Notes under the pieces: model-generated | Database searches by the model: none | Seen by the model: the letters and a program-made list of their open reading frames with translations, nothing else | Told to the model about the DNA's origin: nothing | Position numbers and translations under genes: made by a program | Shown: positions 31,016 through 41,705 of the stretch, piece by piece | Numbering within the stretch: position 1 is the first letter of the stretch | How the letters are laid out: each line of letters begins with the position of its first letter | Source of the DNA: Prostheceraeus crozeri | Lineage: Eukaryota > Platyhelminthes > Polycladida > Euryleptidae | NCBI GenBank assembly: GCA_907163375.1 | Contig: CAJQUW010010356.1 | Coordinates: forward strand, 92,043-156,042 | Length of the DNA: 64,000 nucleotides | Direction of reading: 5' to 3'

Positions 31016-32540
31016 TCAATGATAAATTGCTTTTAGTTTTCGCGGACGCATCGAATGCTAGTCGCACTTTTGTAGTCGAACTATCATCTTTCATCACGAC
31101 TTGGTGGGGAAGGTAATGAACAACACCACATGTTTCTTTATCAGCATTGATTTTCTCAATAATTCCATCACTTTCTTGTTTTTGAATGATGTCATCCTCC
31201 TTCTTCATTACTGGTCCGTTTCCATACCTTTTGCACATTGATCGTAATCGGCCAAGAGCCAAACTTTCATTAGTGGGTAAGTTGGGCAATTGATCTTTAC
31301 ATGGAAAGTGGATTTGATATCGGTTATCACGGAATTTAACAGTGTCTTCAAACTTTCGAACGGCTACTTCGTCATCAGATTGTTCTGGGCAGTCAGTAAT
31401 TCCGATGGAATCTAACGACCATAACTTCGAATAATCATTCTTTTCGCAATAGTTTGACATAATGTCCAACTTGTCATTTATCGGAACTTCGCTTTCGAAT
31501 GTCAAGGGGTTTGATTGTAGTTCATGTGCTGAGGTCTTAGTGTACATTGCCATAGTTCCGCTTTCTGCGGCAAAATGTGAGATTTGGGACGTTGTACAAA
31601 CACCTCGTCCGGTAATGATCCATCCCAATAAGGACTTTTTTAACCAGATTTGTTGTGGCACTAATTCTACTCGCTCGGGCTGAATTATACAATCATAAAA
31701 ATCGTTTCCTATCAAAATGTCTATTGGATTTTCCTCAGGAAATTCTGGTCGGGGATTGGCCAGAAAGTAACTCTTCATTTTGCTTTCCAAGTAGTTGAAG
31801 TCAATGGGCATTCGCACAACATTGGCATGCATATTTTTGACAATGCTGACTTCTACTCGTATATTTTCTCCTGATATACATGTAGCTTCGATTGCTATCG
31901 CAGATTGATGACATGATATGTTAGTAGGGTCTGGATTAGCGAACGTATGCACAGCCACTTGTTCTGTTGAACTTCGTTTCAGCTTCAACTCCTTCGCGAA
32001 GGCTTCGGTTATGTAGGATCTGCTGCTCAAAGTGTCAAACGCCATTCTGCATTTGCGTACACGGAACGGTTTGTCGGTTGATTTAACGAACGCAACAGCT
32101 GTCGGGAAGATAACATACTTTGTTTTAGCTAAAGTACTCGTTTTGTCTTCATCGCTTGATTTGTCATCATTTGTGTAGAAGGTCGTTTCCTGTCGGTCAA
32201 CTGGCTCAACGGCTGTCTGTGAAGTAGGCCTGACATTACTTTCAATGTTATCACATCGATCAGCATTTGAAAATTTCTGAGGGCAAAGACTTCGATTATG
32301 AGAATTTTTGGACTTACAATGTGGGTAGTATAATCGCTTTCGGCATTCATATGTTCGATGATTCATCAGGAAACATTTAAGACAACATTGGCCCAGCGCA
32401 TCAATTCGAGATTCCCGACCTAAAATTCTAGGACAGTCCTCATTCCAGTGACCCATTTCCTTGCAGAAATTACAAGCCGAAAAAGGCAACACCTGTTCCT
32501 CCGAATATCGAATGCGATTTCCTCTGTCAGTTGTCTGCAA
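30966..32540 (-). pseudogene. BEL/Pao zinc knuckles, protease and start of RT
   Basis: The 524-residue frame opens with zinc-knuckle cysteines (CNFCKEMGHWNEDC, CLKCFLMNHRTYEC, HCKSKNSHNRSLC). A retropepsin-like domain around residue 170 has FDTLSSRSYITEAFA, where the usual D-S/T-G triad reads D-T-L, so protease activity is doubtful. DILIGNDFYDCI and LLGWIITGRG are typical BEL markers. The RT begins with HYLPHQVVMKDDSSTTKVRLAFDASAK (segments) and LSLNDCLL, then stops abruptly at a short tandem repeat where the RT palm should follow. Confidence 0.85.
30974..31011. repeat. Three 11-bp units at the RT deletion junction
   Basis: CACATAAAAGG, CATATAAAAGG and CACATAAAAGG follow each other exactly where the RT core is missing. 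Short templated insertions like this are a mark of end-joining repair. Confidence 0.8.
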
Positions 32541-33753
32541 TTGGTGGAAATTTCGATAATTCGCGTGCTTATTATTTGAATACTTTGGGCGCGAGTTTCT
32601 TTTATCATTTCCGAAAAAAGTTTGCTCATATTCAGATAGGCTATCAATTTCTGTGCGATCAATGTTAATCTCCTCAAAAATCTCAGGTGCTCTTCCAACA
32701 AGTTTCTCAAGGATGACAGCTTCATTTTCTGACTACCGCCGACAGATTTAGTGAACTGATATCTCAAATCTTTGGGCAGTTTGCCAAGAGTATTTAGAAG
32801 AATCAGATCCTGTGAATCTGAGTCAATGCCATATTCAGATAAAGCATGACAGCATATATCCAGTTCGTCGGCAAAATTTCGAAGTTTCAAAATTTTATCT
32901 GACTTGCTAATGCTCGGCAAGTTCTCTATCTTCTTTAGGTAGGCACGTTTTAGAGCAGTTTGGTTGCCGTACCTTTTCTCTAGCAGTGATAGTGCAAGTC
33001 TATAATCGTGATCTGATTTTAGCATTGAAATCGCTCGTCTCGGTATAGGCCCTGAACGCATCTTGAAGATATCGTAATTTCACTCCGTCTGTTAGATTTT
33101 GGCAATCCACGGTAGCATACCAATTTGAAATAAATGCTGGCTCCGTGATTTCACCGTCAAATTCAAGTGGCTTTATCGGATGAAGCTTTACGAACGATTT
33201 TGAAATATCGAGTTTTTCTTTTTCCCTACTTCTTTGCTGTTCATTAAGTTCAATGGTTTTCATTTGCAAATTAATCAAATCGTCATGCCGCTTCACTTCA
33301 GCTTCTAAATTCTCTCTGTGCCGCCTCTCAATATTTTCTTCATGTTTTTCAACGTCTATCGCTTTCTTCTTTATCGCTACGGCTCTGCGTCAAATCGCTT
33401 TCTATAACGAAGCACTTCAGCAATTTTACAGTGTCGTTAATTTTTTGAGATAACAACTCTACATTCACGGTCTCGCGTGATGACTCGTCTTCATATGCAG
33501 TGGACTTCGGATCATCGCTGAGATCTACGATGATTTTGTCGGACTACTCGATGTAACTCTCATACTGGTTCTTAACTCAGCAATGCCTTCAAATTCACAA
33601 TTTCTTCAATAGATTTCACGTACTTCTGCGATGTCTCTTTACCTAACAAGCTCAAAACTTCTCGTTTTTATTGCTAGCATTGTCAAGCTTTAGCTGTAGC
33701 TGCTTCAAAAGTCGTTTGTACTTCGATTGGGAAATAAGTCTAGTTACAGGCAT
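32420..33753 (-). pseudogene. BEL/Pao gag region, frameshifted
   Basis: The probable start is the ATG at 33753 (MPVTRLISQSKYKRLL), followed by stops and shifts. Then come KLHPIKPLEFDGEITEPAFI (33.2 kb) and KLRYLQDAFRAY, and in another frame YRLALSLLEKRYGNQTALKR and LNTLGKLPKDLRYQF, the DUF1759/Gag-like capsid core of BEL elements. The protein would form the retrotransposon particle. Zinc knuckles follow in the next frame. Confidence 0.8.
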
Positions 33754-33870
33754 ATTTTACGGTATTTTCTATTCGTGTCAGATTTTAGTCTTTGAGCGCT
33801 TTATAGATTTAGAATGTCTCAGGAATTATATTTCATGAGCTTAGTTGACTAGATTACGGATCATTTAGAC

Positions 33871-33882
33871 GCTCTGCTACCA
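33871..33882 (-). promoter_or_regulatory. Candidate primer binding site
   Basis: On the element strand TGGTAGCAGAGC starts six bases inside the 5' LTR. TGG is complementary to a tRNA CCA end, so this is where a host tRNA would prime minus-strand DNA synthesis. Confidence 0.65.
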
Positions 33883-33888
33883 TTTTCA

Positions 33889-34043
33889 TGTGCCGACAAG
33901 TAACAGCGTCATTTGTTGTCAAGGATTCTAGAAATTATATTGAATTCGAAACATTTACAGATCATCACAATTTACATTTATTTGATGATTACAAACAAAG
34001 CATTACTCTGTAATCGCAGCACAGAGACTGCAGTGTTGCGACA
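33889..34043 (-). repeat. 5' LTR of the BEL/Pao element
   Basis: This 155-bp copy matches the 3' LTR except for the missing 87-bp block. Since both LTRs are identical at insertion, one has since gained or lost this block. Confidence 0.85.
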
Positions 34044-34048
34044 AACCA

Positions 34049-35440
34049 TTTACGTTGGAACTTGGTGGCAAGCATCTAACCAGCTCGACATGATAGGCCG
34101 GTGCTTTTAAATACCTAAGGACTAAATGCTCGACTGACGTGATCCACGTGGTCCGAGACTTGTTTAAATAAACATGTACGTAACTGAAGTTTAATTTATG
34201 TATTGATTTACAAGCGGTATGTGACCGCATTGAAATTGTAATTTATGTATTTTTGTCTCTAAATAAATGATCCATAAATTCTGCTTCCATTGATGATGTC
34301 CCCCTGCAAGTCCTGTTTCAAGAACGATCGCGAGCCAGATGTTATTAGTAATTACGAAGCATCTAGAAAAAGCAGAAACTAGGGTTTTGAAAATGCATTT
34401 AAAAATCTTTCTAATGACTGCTGTATAATTTCCGCGTCTAGATGAGGAAAACATTTATTAAAGAATTGACACCGAAGATTTTCCAAAAGTAACCTTTCCA
34501 ATACGTCGTACATCTGTGAAATGGTGCAGAACTAAACAGCTGGTGTAGTAATGTACGTCCAAATAACTTCAAATGAGATTATGAAGGGGAAGGACGACTT
34601 GCAGATAACCAAACAATTCAAATGGTCAGGAAAATGCACAAAAATAGCCACATACTTGCAAGCGTCCTTGCCAACCTTTAAAATAGCATCATTTACTTAA
34701 CATTTTAATTTCAGATGCTCTATTCGATGTCCATGGCATAATAAATGATAATTATGTGATTTATAGATTCATTTATAATTTACCCCACTCATATTGAGAT
34801 TCGAGACGATTGTGCTTTTCAAAATAAGTCATGCGTCCCGAAAGCGTGGGTCGTTAGGTTTGGTTTTACGAGACCACAGCAAAAAGGTGACAGAGGGTCC
34901 GAATCTCACCCCCTCCGGATAGGGATAGCATAATAGCGCATGTGTGAGTTTTGTCATCGCTTTGCCATAACAGACCAAGTCCACTATGAATGTTGTATCA
35001 AAATCGATCGAAAAACCGAAATTTATTTCACATTGACTCCGGGGACTAGGCTAGCCTTTTACGCGAACTAATTTTAGTGCCTGCATTTCATAAGCGTGAA
35101 GCTAACCCTGCAAGCAAACGGGAGGTGAGAGAAAACCTTTTTTTCAAAAATAGACTGGACAGTGGTTACTCTGTTCATTAATAATTCAAATAATGTGTCA
35201 AGTGGGTCGAAACCCCTCACCCCTGTTAGGGCAGGGATTTATAGACATGCAGATTATTCATCAACGAATTGCAAATTAGAGGTAAACCGGAGGTATTTGA
35301 CCACTTGACATGTATGCTTGCCAACTTACTATCCTTTCTTTTAATTTTCAGTTTTGATGGAGAACTTGCAAACACTACGATCGCTGACTGCACTGACACA
35401 GTGAGTTCCTTATTGGCTTATATACTACAATACATACAGA
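34049..35440. other. Spacer with two B-box-like words, no gene
   Basis: No protein is recognised. GGTCCGAATCTCACC at about 34899 and GGGTCGAAACCCCTC at about 35204 resemble pol III B boxes followed by similar CCCC-rich sequence, which may be worn SINE remnants. A 10-bp inverted pair (TGTCAAGTGG at 35196, CCACTTGACA at 35301) lies around the second. Confidence 0.35.
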
Positions 35441-35446
35441 TTTAAG

Positions 35447-35620
35447 TGGATTGGATGACTCAGTTGGTTAAGAGCAGAGCTCCGATGCGGAAGTGCAGAT
35501 AATCTAGGATTCGCCTCATTAAGTATGACTGCTCTCACTAGCCCTAACATTGTGAGAGTTGCGAGTGTGTGAAGGCTGCTTTATTCGTATTACTATTATT
35601 TCGTATTGCAAGCATAACTT
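35447..35620 (+). repeat. tRNA-derived SINE candidate
   Basis: TGGATGACTCAGTTGGTTAAGAGC (split here as TGGATGACTCAG and TTGGTTAAGAGC) at 35452-35475 matches a pol III A box. AGGATTCGCCTC at 35506-35517 is a B-box-like word at suitable distance. A non-tRNA body follows, ending in an ATT-rich tail (TATTACTATTATTTCG). The acceptor-stem pairing is weak, so this is a SINE rather than a tRNA gene. Confidence 0.5.
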
Positions 35621-36215
35621 CGTGCCTTGGATCGGACAGGGATGAGGTATAAAGCTTGAATGCTGACAAATGCATCAGTACCAACATTGAGTCTAATTAT
35701 TTAATTAATGAATTTAGCATTTCAAGGAAGGTTGGGCAAAAACTTGGGTTGACTATAACACCCAGGTTCTCCATCTACTTGAGTTAAAAACCCAACACTG
35801 AAAATTTGGGTTTATATAATTTTGACTAAAAACCCAAATTTTTAAAATCTGCACATGTTTTAAAACGGCTCTGCTGAAGCGAGGTGACCATTTACGCCGC
35901 ATTTCTCGTGCTTTTCTTTTTCCACTCCCAAAGCCGTTGGACCACTCTGAATTTTCAGCAGCCATTACCACGCCTGACAATGGCATTACCTGTTGTTGAT
36001 GGAGGCCAGCTACAGGCCAGGGTTAGTGTTGATGATAGCAGTAGTACTGAACAAGAAGTGATAGTACGTGATAATGATTCGGTGATGTCATGGGTGAGTC
36101 CGAGTGGCAGTTGGGACGGAGAATCCCCCGACATTAGGCAAGGTCAATCTTTCCTTTTCTGATACCCCCGGTGCGGTTCCTAGTAACTCGGTTTCTCCAC
36201 CGGGCTCCATAGTTA

Positions 36216-36860
36216 GTGGCTGGTTGCCAGTGGTGGTTAGTTAATATGGTTTATAATGGGTTAGCTTCACCACCAATTGAGCCGCCACTGTGGCTCCGTT
36301 CACATCGTGCGTTGCTAGAAACATTATTTTCTGTATTGGAGAATAGGCATATAGTGAGGACCAGATTGATTCTTGTGTGCAGGTACAAACGAACGAATCT
36401 GGTGGAGGAGAAGCTGGCGCCTGATGAAGATAGGTACCTTACGTTCTCTTTTTGATCCATAGCGCCGTCCAACACATCAGCATTTCTACTATGGTATGAG
36501 GAGCACACTCATTCAATTTTAGCCAAATAAGAAGCGTTAAATGAACGGGGCAGCGCTCTCGCATTTGGTAGGATTGTTTCCTTGGCTATTCGCACACTGC
36601 GAGTACCTTTTGAAGCGGGGGCGAAGGCGATTCGTCTACCGTTTGAAAAGTAGAGCGTTTGTGAAATAGCCACCTGATTTAGAAGGCTTGCGCTGTCTCC
36701 TCAATATTCGCTCAAACGGCTTCGATTTCAAATATGCAGTACTTGCTGCTTTGCATTTTGACGAAGTTGCGCATCACCGCGAACAGCCGGGGATGTACGC
36801 TGGATTGGAGAGCGAGAACCCTTTATCAGGGTTGGACGAGTTCTCGGCGGTAGAGGTGTG
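36216..36860 (+). pseudogene. Polinton-like polymerase, N-terminal region
   Basis: Frames at 36216-36455 (LENRHIVRTRLILVCRYKR, EDRYLTFSF) and 36688-36867 (FDFKYAVLAALHFDEVAHH) resemble the long region that precedes the exonuclease in Polinton/adintovirus-type polymerases. Frame changes and stops separate them. The second frame is cut at 36868 by the hAT insertion. Assignment rests mainly on what follows after the hAT. Confidence 0.5.
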
Positions 36861-36867
36861 TGACGTG

Positions 36868-38452
36868 CAGGGTGACCACTTGGTCCATATTTATGGACCG
36901 GTCCATATTGGTCCATATTTGGTCCATATTATTTGCGAAGTCCATAAAAGTCCATATTTCAAAAGAAGTTAATTTTAAATTAATTTTAATCATTCTATTG
37001 AAATTAATACTAATTCTGTTCCCAAAACGAAATAATCAAGGTTGCTACTTGATCGTATTTACTAACTGCATGTAGTATACAAAGTTTGTATTTGGTATAT
37101 ATCTCTTCATTGAAGTCCATGCATCTGAATTTAATTCAAAAGGTAACAATAACAAATCTGATAATTTATTTGTCCTATGGTGTTTGACGTGGTTATAAAA
37201 TGATTATCTAAATATTTGAGATCTCGTGATTTCAGCTCATTGTTATTGCCAAATTCGGTCAGTATCATATCGTTCGTTGTTTTGCTTCTTGATAATTTTC
37301 AATTGAAGGATTTCAATCTTCAACTGGTACATCTCAATTGGATGCGAAAAATATGAACATAGTATACCTATTTGGACAAAGGACTATGTGAACAGACAAA
37401 AGTGATCGAAATATTGAGGAAAATAGGACTGATTTGATGAACTGTTTATTGAGTTGAGCTGTGAATTCACTGACGCAACTTTGAGTAGGTTCAAACGATT
37501 GGTAGCATTTATTTCGTGTAATAATTTGAAAGCAGTGGACGAACTTTCCACCTTACGATGTAAGACTGAGTTCGCATTCCGTCTTGCTGAGGTCTACACT
37601 TCCAATGGGCTAGCTGAGTTTGAATGCTTGACGCAAATAGTTGAATCAGTTCTGCTTGTTTTGCCGCACAATATGGTCGTAGAGGCGGGATTTTCACGAA
37701 TGAAATTTACTGAGTCCCAATATCAGACGAATTTGGAATGCAGAACTTACGACTGCCTTCGTCTGATCTCCGATTATTTTGACCGTGAAACATTTGAGAA
37801 ATATGAACCACCGGAAGAACTGTTGTGCCTTATGAAAACGGCGTGTGCCACCTATAAAGCTGAGGGAGAGGATCGAAAGAAAGAAACGGAGCATGCAGAA
37901 GAAGAAAGGGAACGCCTCCAAATAGCCGTGGGTGTTTATAGAAGGCGAAAAAGTTCGGTAGTTAATACAGAATTACAATCGCTGGAAAGGCAAGTATCTG
38001 AGGTTCAGAAAGCCGTCGAGGAAATTCAGGCAAAGAAAGTCAAATTGGAGACTGAAAGGCAATTTGCTCAGGAAAGAGAGGACAATTTGTCGCTTAAAAT
38101 AGTTGACTCGATGTTTAAATGAAATCAGTTAGAGTGTTCTCTTTCTAAGCATTTATTTCGATTGATAGTAACTACATTTAGGGACAAAGGTAGCAGATAC
38201 TATAAATTTTCGTATCCATTGAGTTTGATTACATTTCATTATTGTACACTACTATGTGATGCTAGATTTGGAGATATTGGTTGAAACAAGATTGTTATGA
38301 CATATTGATTGACATTGTTGACCACTTATTGACCCGGTAAAGGAATTTCGAAGTTTCTCGGGTACCAAAAAGGCAATTGCGTTCAAGATGTTGCTTGCAT
38401 TATTATATATAAATTTGGTCCATATTTTACTCTTAACGAAGTGGTCACCCTG
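36868..38452 (+). mobile_element. hAT transposon in the polymerase gene, 8-bp TSD
   Basis: CAGGGTGACCACTT forms perfect 14-bp inverted termini (36868-36881 and, reversed, 38439-38452). GTGACGTG occurs directly outside both (36860-36867 and 38453-38460), a perfect 8-bp target duplication typical of hAT. The left end carries repeated GGTCCATATT words (36887-36960), and one recurs at the right end near 38415; these are likely transposase-binding subterminal sites. Length is 1585 bp, with a partial transposase gene inside. Insert plus duplication equals 1593 bp, a multiple of three, so the outer polymerase frame is the same on both sides. Confidence 0.93.
37454..38122 (+). pseudogene. hAT transposase C-terminal part with coiled coil
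   Basis: The 222-residue frame contains VLLVLPHNMVVEAGFSRMKF near residues 71-90, which resembles the C-terminal dimerisation block of hAT transposases (P-x-x-N-x-x-x-E-x-x-F-S). After about residue 125 it is a Glu/Lys/Gln-rich coiled coil (ERQVSEVQKAVEEIQAKK). The DNA-binding zinc finger and the first catalytic residues are missing, so the protein cannot transpose by itself. It may still be translated, as the frame is open. The location inside perfect hAT termini supports the assignment. Confidence 0.7.
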
Positions 38453-38457
38453 GTGAC

Positions 38458-40051
38458 GTGCCACACTTCAAGCGGCGTAATAAGATCAAGGTGAATGTGC
38501 AGGGGCATATTCACTGCTCCCGGCAAACAGATATGGAGCGCGTTGCAAATGTATTGCTCATCAATAAATCCGGTGATTGGCATTATTGTGCAGTAACGAA
38601 TCTGCGTGCTCTGTACGGTCGAGATCATAACTACGTTGCCGTTCGTTTACGGTGAAGGAGAAATTTGACATGCACTACACATGTTGCTTGAGAGGAAAGC
38701 ACAAGTGGAGCTGAAGCCGGAAAGGCGTGACTTCAAGTATGAAGTATCCGGCAGCGAGCTGAGGCCACCGTGTATAGTTTATGCAGATATGGAGTGCTTC
38801 ATTGACATCAGCATCAAAGTAAGTTGGCCGCTGTGGCAGGTTTGGCATTCATTCTATAACAGTAGGAATGAGAATCAATTTGCAGAACTATGGCAAGGTG
38901 AGAATTGTGTGATTAACTTTTTGCGGAGTTTAGAACGGTTGGTGCGGTCACAGTATGGCAACCTCGCTGAGATGACCCACCAAAAGATCCGGATGCGGTC
39001 ACACCATGATATTTCATTCTTGGCTAGCACGCACTGTACCATTTGCAACTGTCCTTTTACAGGAAAAAGCGCACGTCGCCGAGTACGTGATCATTGTCAC
39101 TTGACATACGCATACCGGCCATCGCTTTGGCTGGGCTGTAATTTCCGGTTGCACCAGCAAAGGTTGTGTTTCACAACTAGGAATTTTGATGCCCATATGA
39201 TTTTGAAGCGCGGAATGAACAAAATGGCCCACTGGGAATTGGACTGCATAGCACAGACCAAAGAGAAATTCATGAACCTTCGAGCGAAAGTCCCTTTAGA
39301 CTACATATAGGAGAGATAGTGAACAGATATATTCAATATTTCGTACATAGACAGTTACCAGTTCTTAATATCCTCACCAGCCAAGCTGGCGGACAATTTA
39401 GAAAATCTGTATATTACCCGAAGTATGCTTCGGCACTTTCCTTATGCGGGTGAAGATCTGCTGCGACGGAAGGGCATTTTTCCGTATTCCTACTTTGACT
39501 CTATGGAGAGCCTCCAGGAAACCTCACTGCCGCCAAGAGAGGCGTTCAAGTGTGAATTGATCGGGGCCGATAGTTCCGCCGCTCAGTATGAGCATGCGCA
39601 GACGACATGGACCAAGTTCCGGTTTAGAACGTTTGGAGATAACATGAGACGCTAATTAGAGTTGAACGCGAACTTACTAGCTGATGTATTCGAGGCCTTT
39701 AGAGAGGTGACGCAGGAAGATGGTCTTGAACCACCCCAGTTCATCAGTCTTCCCGGTATATCATACACGTCAGCGTTCAAAATGACACGGGAGACCATAT
39801 ATCTTCTCACAGAGGCCGAGAATCTTCTCACCTTCGAGCGTAGAATGCATGGAGTACTGACTTGCACGAACAAACATCTGGTATCAGCTGAGGAGGACGC
39901 TGTGCTGGCGTGTGTGGACGAAAATAGCCTTAAAGGTAGTACCCTCTGCCTGTATTTTTCTCATTCCAATTTCGAATGGTTGGAGGGAGCGGAGTATGAA
40001 GCACTCGGGCAGAAAGGTAGCATCATGGCGCTGCCAGATGATGGAGAGTAG
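38458..40051 (+). pseudogene. Family B DNA polymerase (Polinton/adintovirus type)
   Basis: The first part (to 38655) has INKSGDWHYCAVTNLRALYG. After a shift, the frame from 38681 has PCIVYADMECF, the Exo I motif (D, E) of the proofreading exonuclease, then a Cys/His finger CTICNCPF ... VRDHCHLT with CNFRL, and NFDAHMILK. The same frame then runs on through stops at about 39308, 39317 and 39653 with SYQFLISSPAKLADNL, FPYSYFDSMESLQETSLPP and ANLLADVFEAFREV. The palm motifs that carry the polymerase active site are not seen: homology fades by 40050, so the 3' half is missing. Only a few stops suggest moderate age. Confidence 0.75.
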
Positions 40052-40292
40052 GGCTATGTTTTCGAAGTGGACCCCCAATAACTCTGTGACACATCCACCA
40101 CTTCACTGCTGTGAACATTGGCGACCGAACTGCCCAGCTGATTTGTGAGCGTTACGAGCATAAAATTGTAGCAAAGATGGAGATGATGACTGTCATTCTT
40201 CAATGTGACACTGAATAAATTGTTGACGATAATGATGATGTAGTAATGGGACGTGCGAAGCATGCCTGCATGGGCTTTGGTTCAACTGGTGT

Positions 40293-40654
40293 TTGAATAA
40301 AGGGCTATTTTCATATTTTATGTACTTGATTTCAGTTAAGTTTCCGGGATTTAGTTTTTGTCATGTTATGATGAGTTTCTATCACGTACCGTCCAACAGT
40401 ACAGCGTCGGAACCTATCCGAAGAATTGCGTCTCCTACACCTCACCAATTAAGCTGCCTAATCAGATATCTGGTGAATGGAATGTGGTGGTCACGAATAT
40501 CATTTACCAAAACTGCATCTACAATTTCACAGCAGACGATTCCATCACTGTGGATGAATTACAGTGTCTTTCAGAAGTTCTTCTTGGAGCACCAAATCAA
40601 ACTTGGACGAAGCTGAATTTGAAGCAGATTGTTAAAGACAAAGTTTGGGAATGA
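40293..40654 (+). pseudogene. Capsid-like ORF 1 (Polinton-like)
   Basis: An N-terminal MSFYHVPSNSTAS (40372 onward) is followed, after a shift, by TYPKNCVSYTSPIKLP and ISGEWNVVVTNIIYQN. The pattern (short beta segment, P-S-N, Y-P-x-N, then G-x-W-x-V) recurs in the downstream ORF's C-terminal end. It resembles structural proteins next to the polymerase in cnidarian and mollusc Polinton-like elements. Function is inferred, not proven. Confidence 0.45.
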
Positions 40655-40970
40655 TGCTGACGTATTTTATCAGAAACTCATGGCCAAAGTGAACAATATT
40701 ACACGGGAGATGGCAGTGATAGAGTTTGTCAATGAGGAGACACGCCGCATCAGGTAACGGTTCACGGATCAGTATTTCGTGCTCCTCATAGGCAGCATCA
40801 CGCCGTCATGCTGAAGCTGCATGATGTGCTCGTCCGGTTGGACTTCCACCAATTCTGAACAGTTCACAATGTCAGCTAAAGATGTGGGGGGATCGGTGGG
40901 TTTCATCATGGCGGTGCGCAGTCTAGTGGTAAAATCGGTAAACACGCTGTACTCATCTCTTGACTAGCTG

Positions 40971-41705
40971 GTGGCCGCCTTCGTGAAATTTTCACTGAAG
41001 TGGCAGACTATCAAGCTTTTCAGCAGCGGTGGCGCCGACAACAAGACAGCCACGTCCCTGTTGACCGTGGGGCGGTCAACAGTACGCTTCACGCCGGCGG
41101 CTGATGACCGTGTCCGCTCGTCCGTCCTCTCACCCAGCGTAACAGTCACACTGAGTGATGATCTATGTGTTGTCTTGACCTTTGATCAAGCCACTTTCAG
41201 TGCGATAGTCACGGTCACATCTTCCGGCATCGTTTCATTATCGCGCCGGATCAAATTCCTCTATCTCTACTCCAAACTTGGTGAATATGTCCGGATCGAT
41301 GATATGCGAGCACCTCATCTGGCTGTGCTGCCACATTATGCAAAAATATGCCCCAATGTGGTTCAACGGCCGTTCAGGAATCCCATGTACATCAAGGTGA
41401 TGACTCCCGTGCATAATATCCACATGCAGATTCATGATAATATTGGCAAACTGATCTCTTACCACGAGGGCGCAGTGACCACACCCGGTTGCATTTCCGG
41501 CGGCGCGAGTCAGACGGCACCATGTAATAATGAAAATGCTCAAATGGTATTGTTACTGATGACCGTTTCATTCAAATTGTACCTACCAAGTAATGCTTCC
41601 TCGGAGAAGTACCCAGGTAACAGCCCCTCGCAGTACGAAACTGCGTTTACTGACCCCATCCAAGTGAGCTCTGATTGTGTGGAGTCTTCTACGACAGTGA
41701 CATAA
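40971..41705 (+). pseudogene. Capsid/penton-like ORF 2 plus duplicated module
   Basis: The 244-residue frame has a beta-rich first half and the block RRIKFLYLYSKLGEYVRIDD, APHLAVLPHYAK, FRNPMYIKVMTPVHNIHMQI, which resembles a conserved C-terminal block in Polinton-associated virion-like proteins. The last 50 residues (SFKLYLPSNASSEKYPGNSP, SQYETAFTDPI) restart the module seen in the upstream ORF, so a second gene start is fused here or read through. A stop at 41703-41705 ends it. The start Met is uncertain. Confidence 0.45.

Larger units (their letters stand above)
27985..34043 (-). mobile_element. BEL/Pao LTR retrotransposon, both LTRs, 5-bp TSD
   Basis: Minus-strand element bounded by LTRs at 33889-34043 (5') and 27985-28226 (3'). 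Both begin TGTCGCAACACTGCAG and end in ACA on the element strand. AACCA flanks both sides (27980-27984 and 34044-34048), a perfect 5-bp target duplication as expected for BEL/Pao. Internal order is gag (DUF1759-like), zinc knuckles, aspartic protease, RT remnant, RNase H, integrase and a C-terminal domain. Several shifts, one in-frame stop in the integrase and loss of the RT core make it dead. Confidence 0.93.

Noticed and set aside
35446-35530. Functional tRNA gene
   Set aside because: A- and B-box-like words are present but the acceptor and anticodon stems do not pair well; a SINE fits better.
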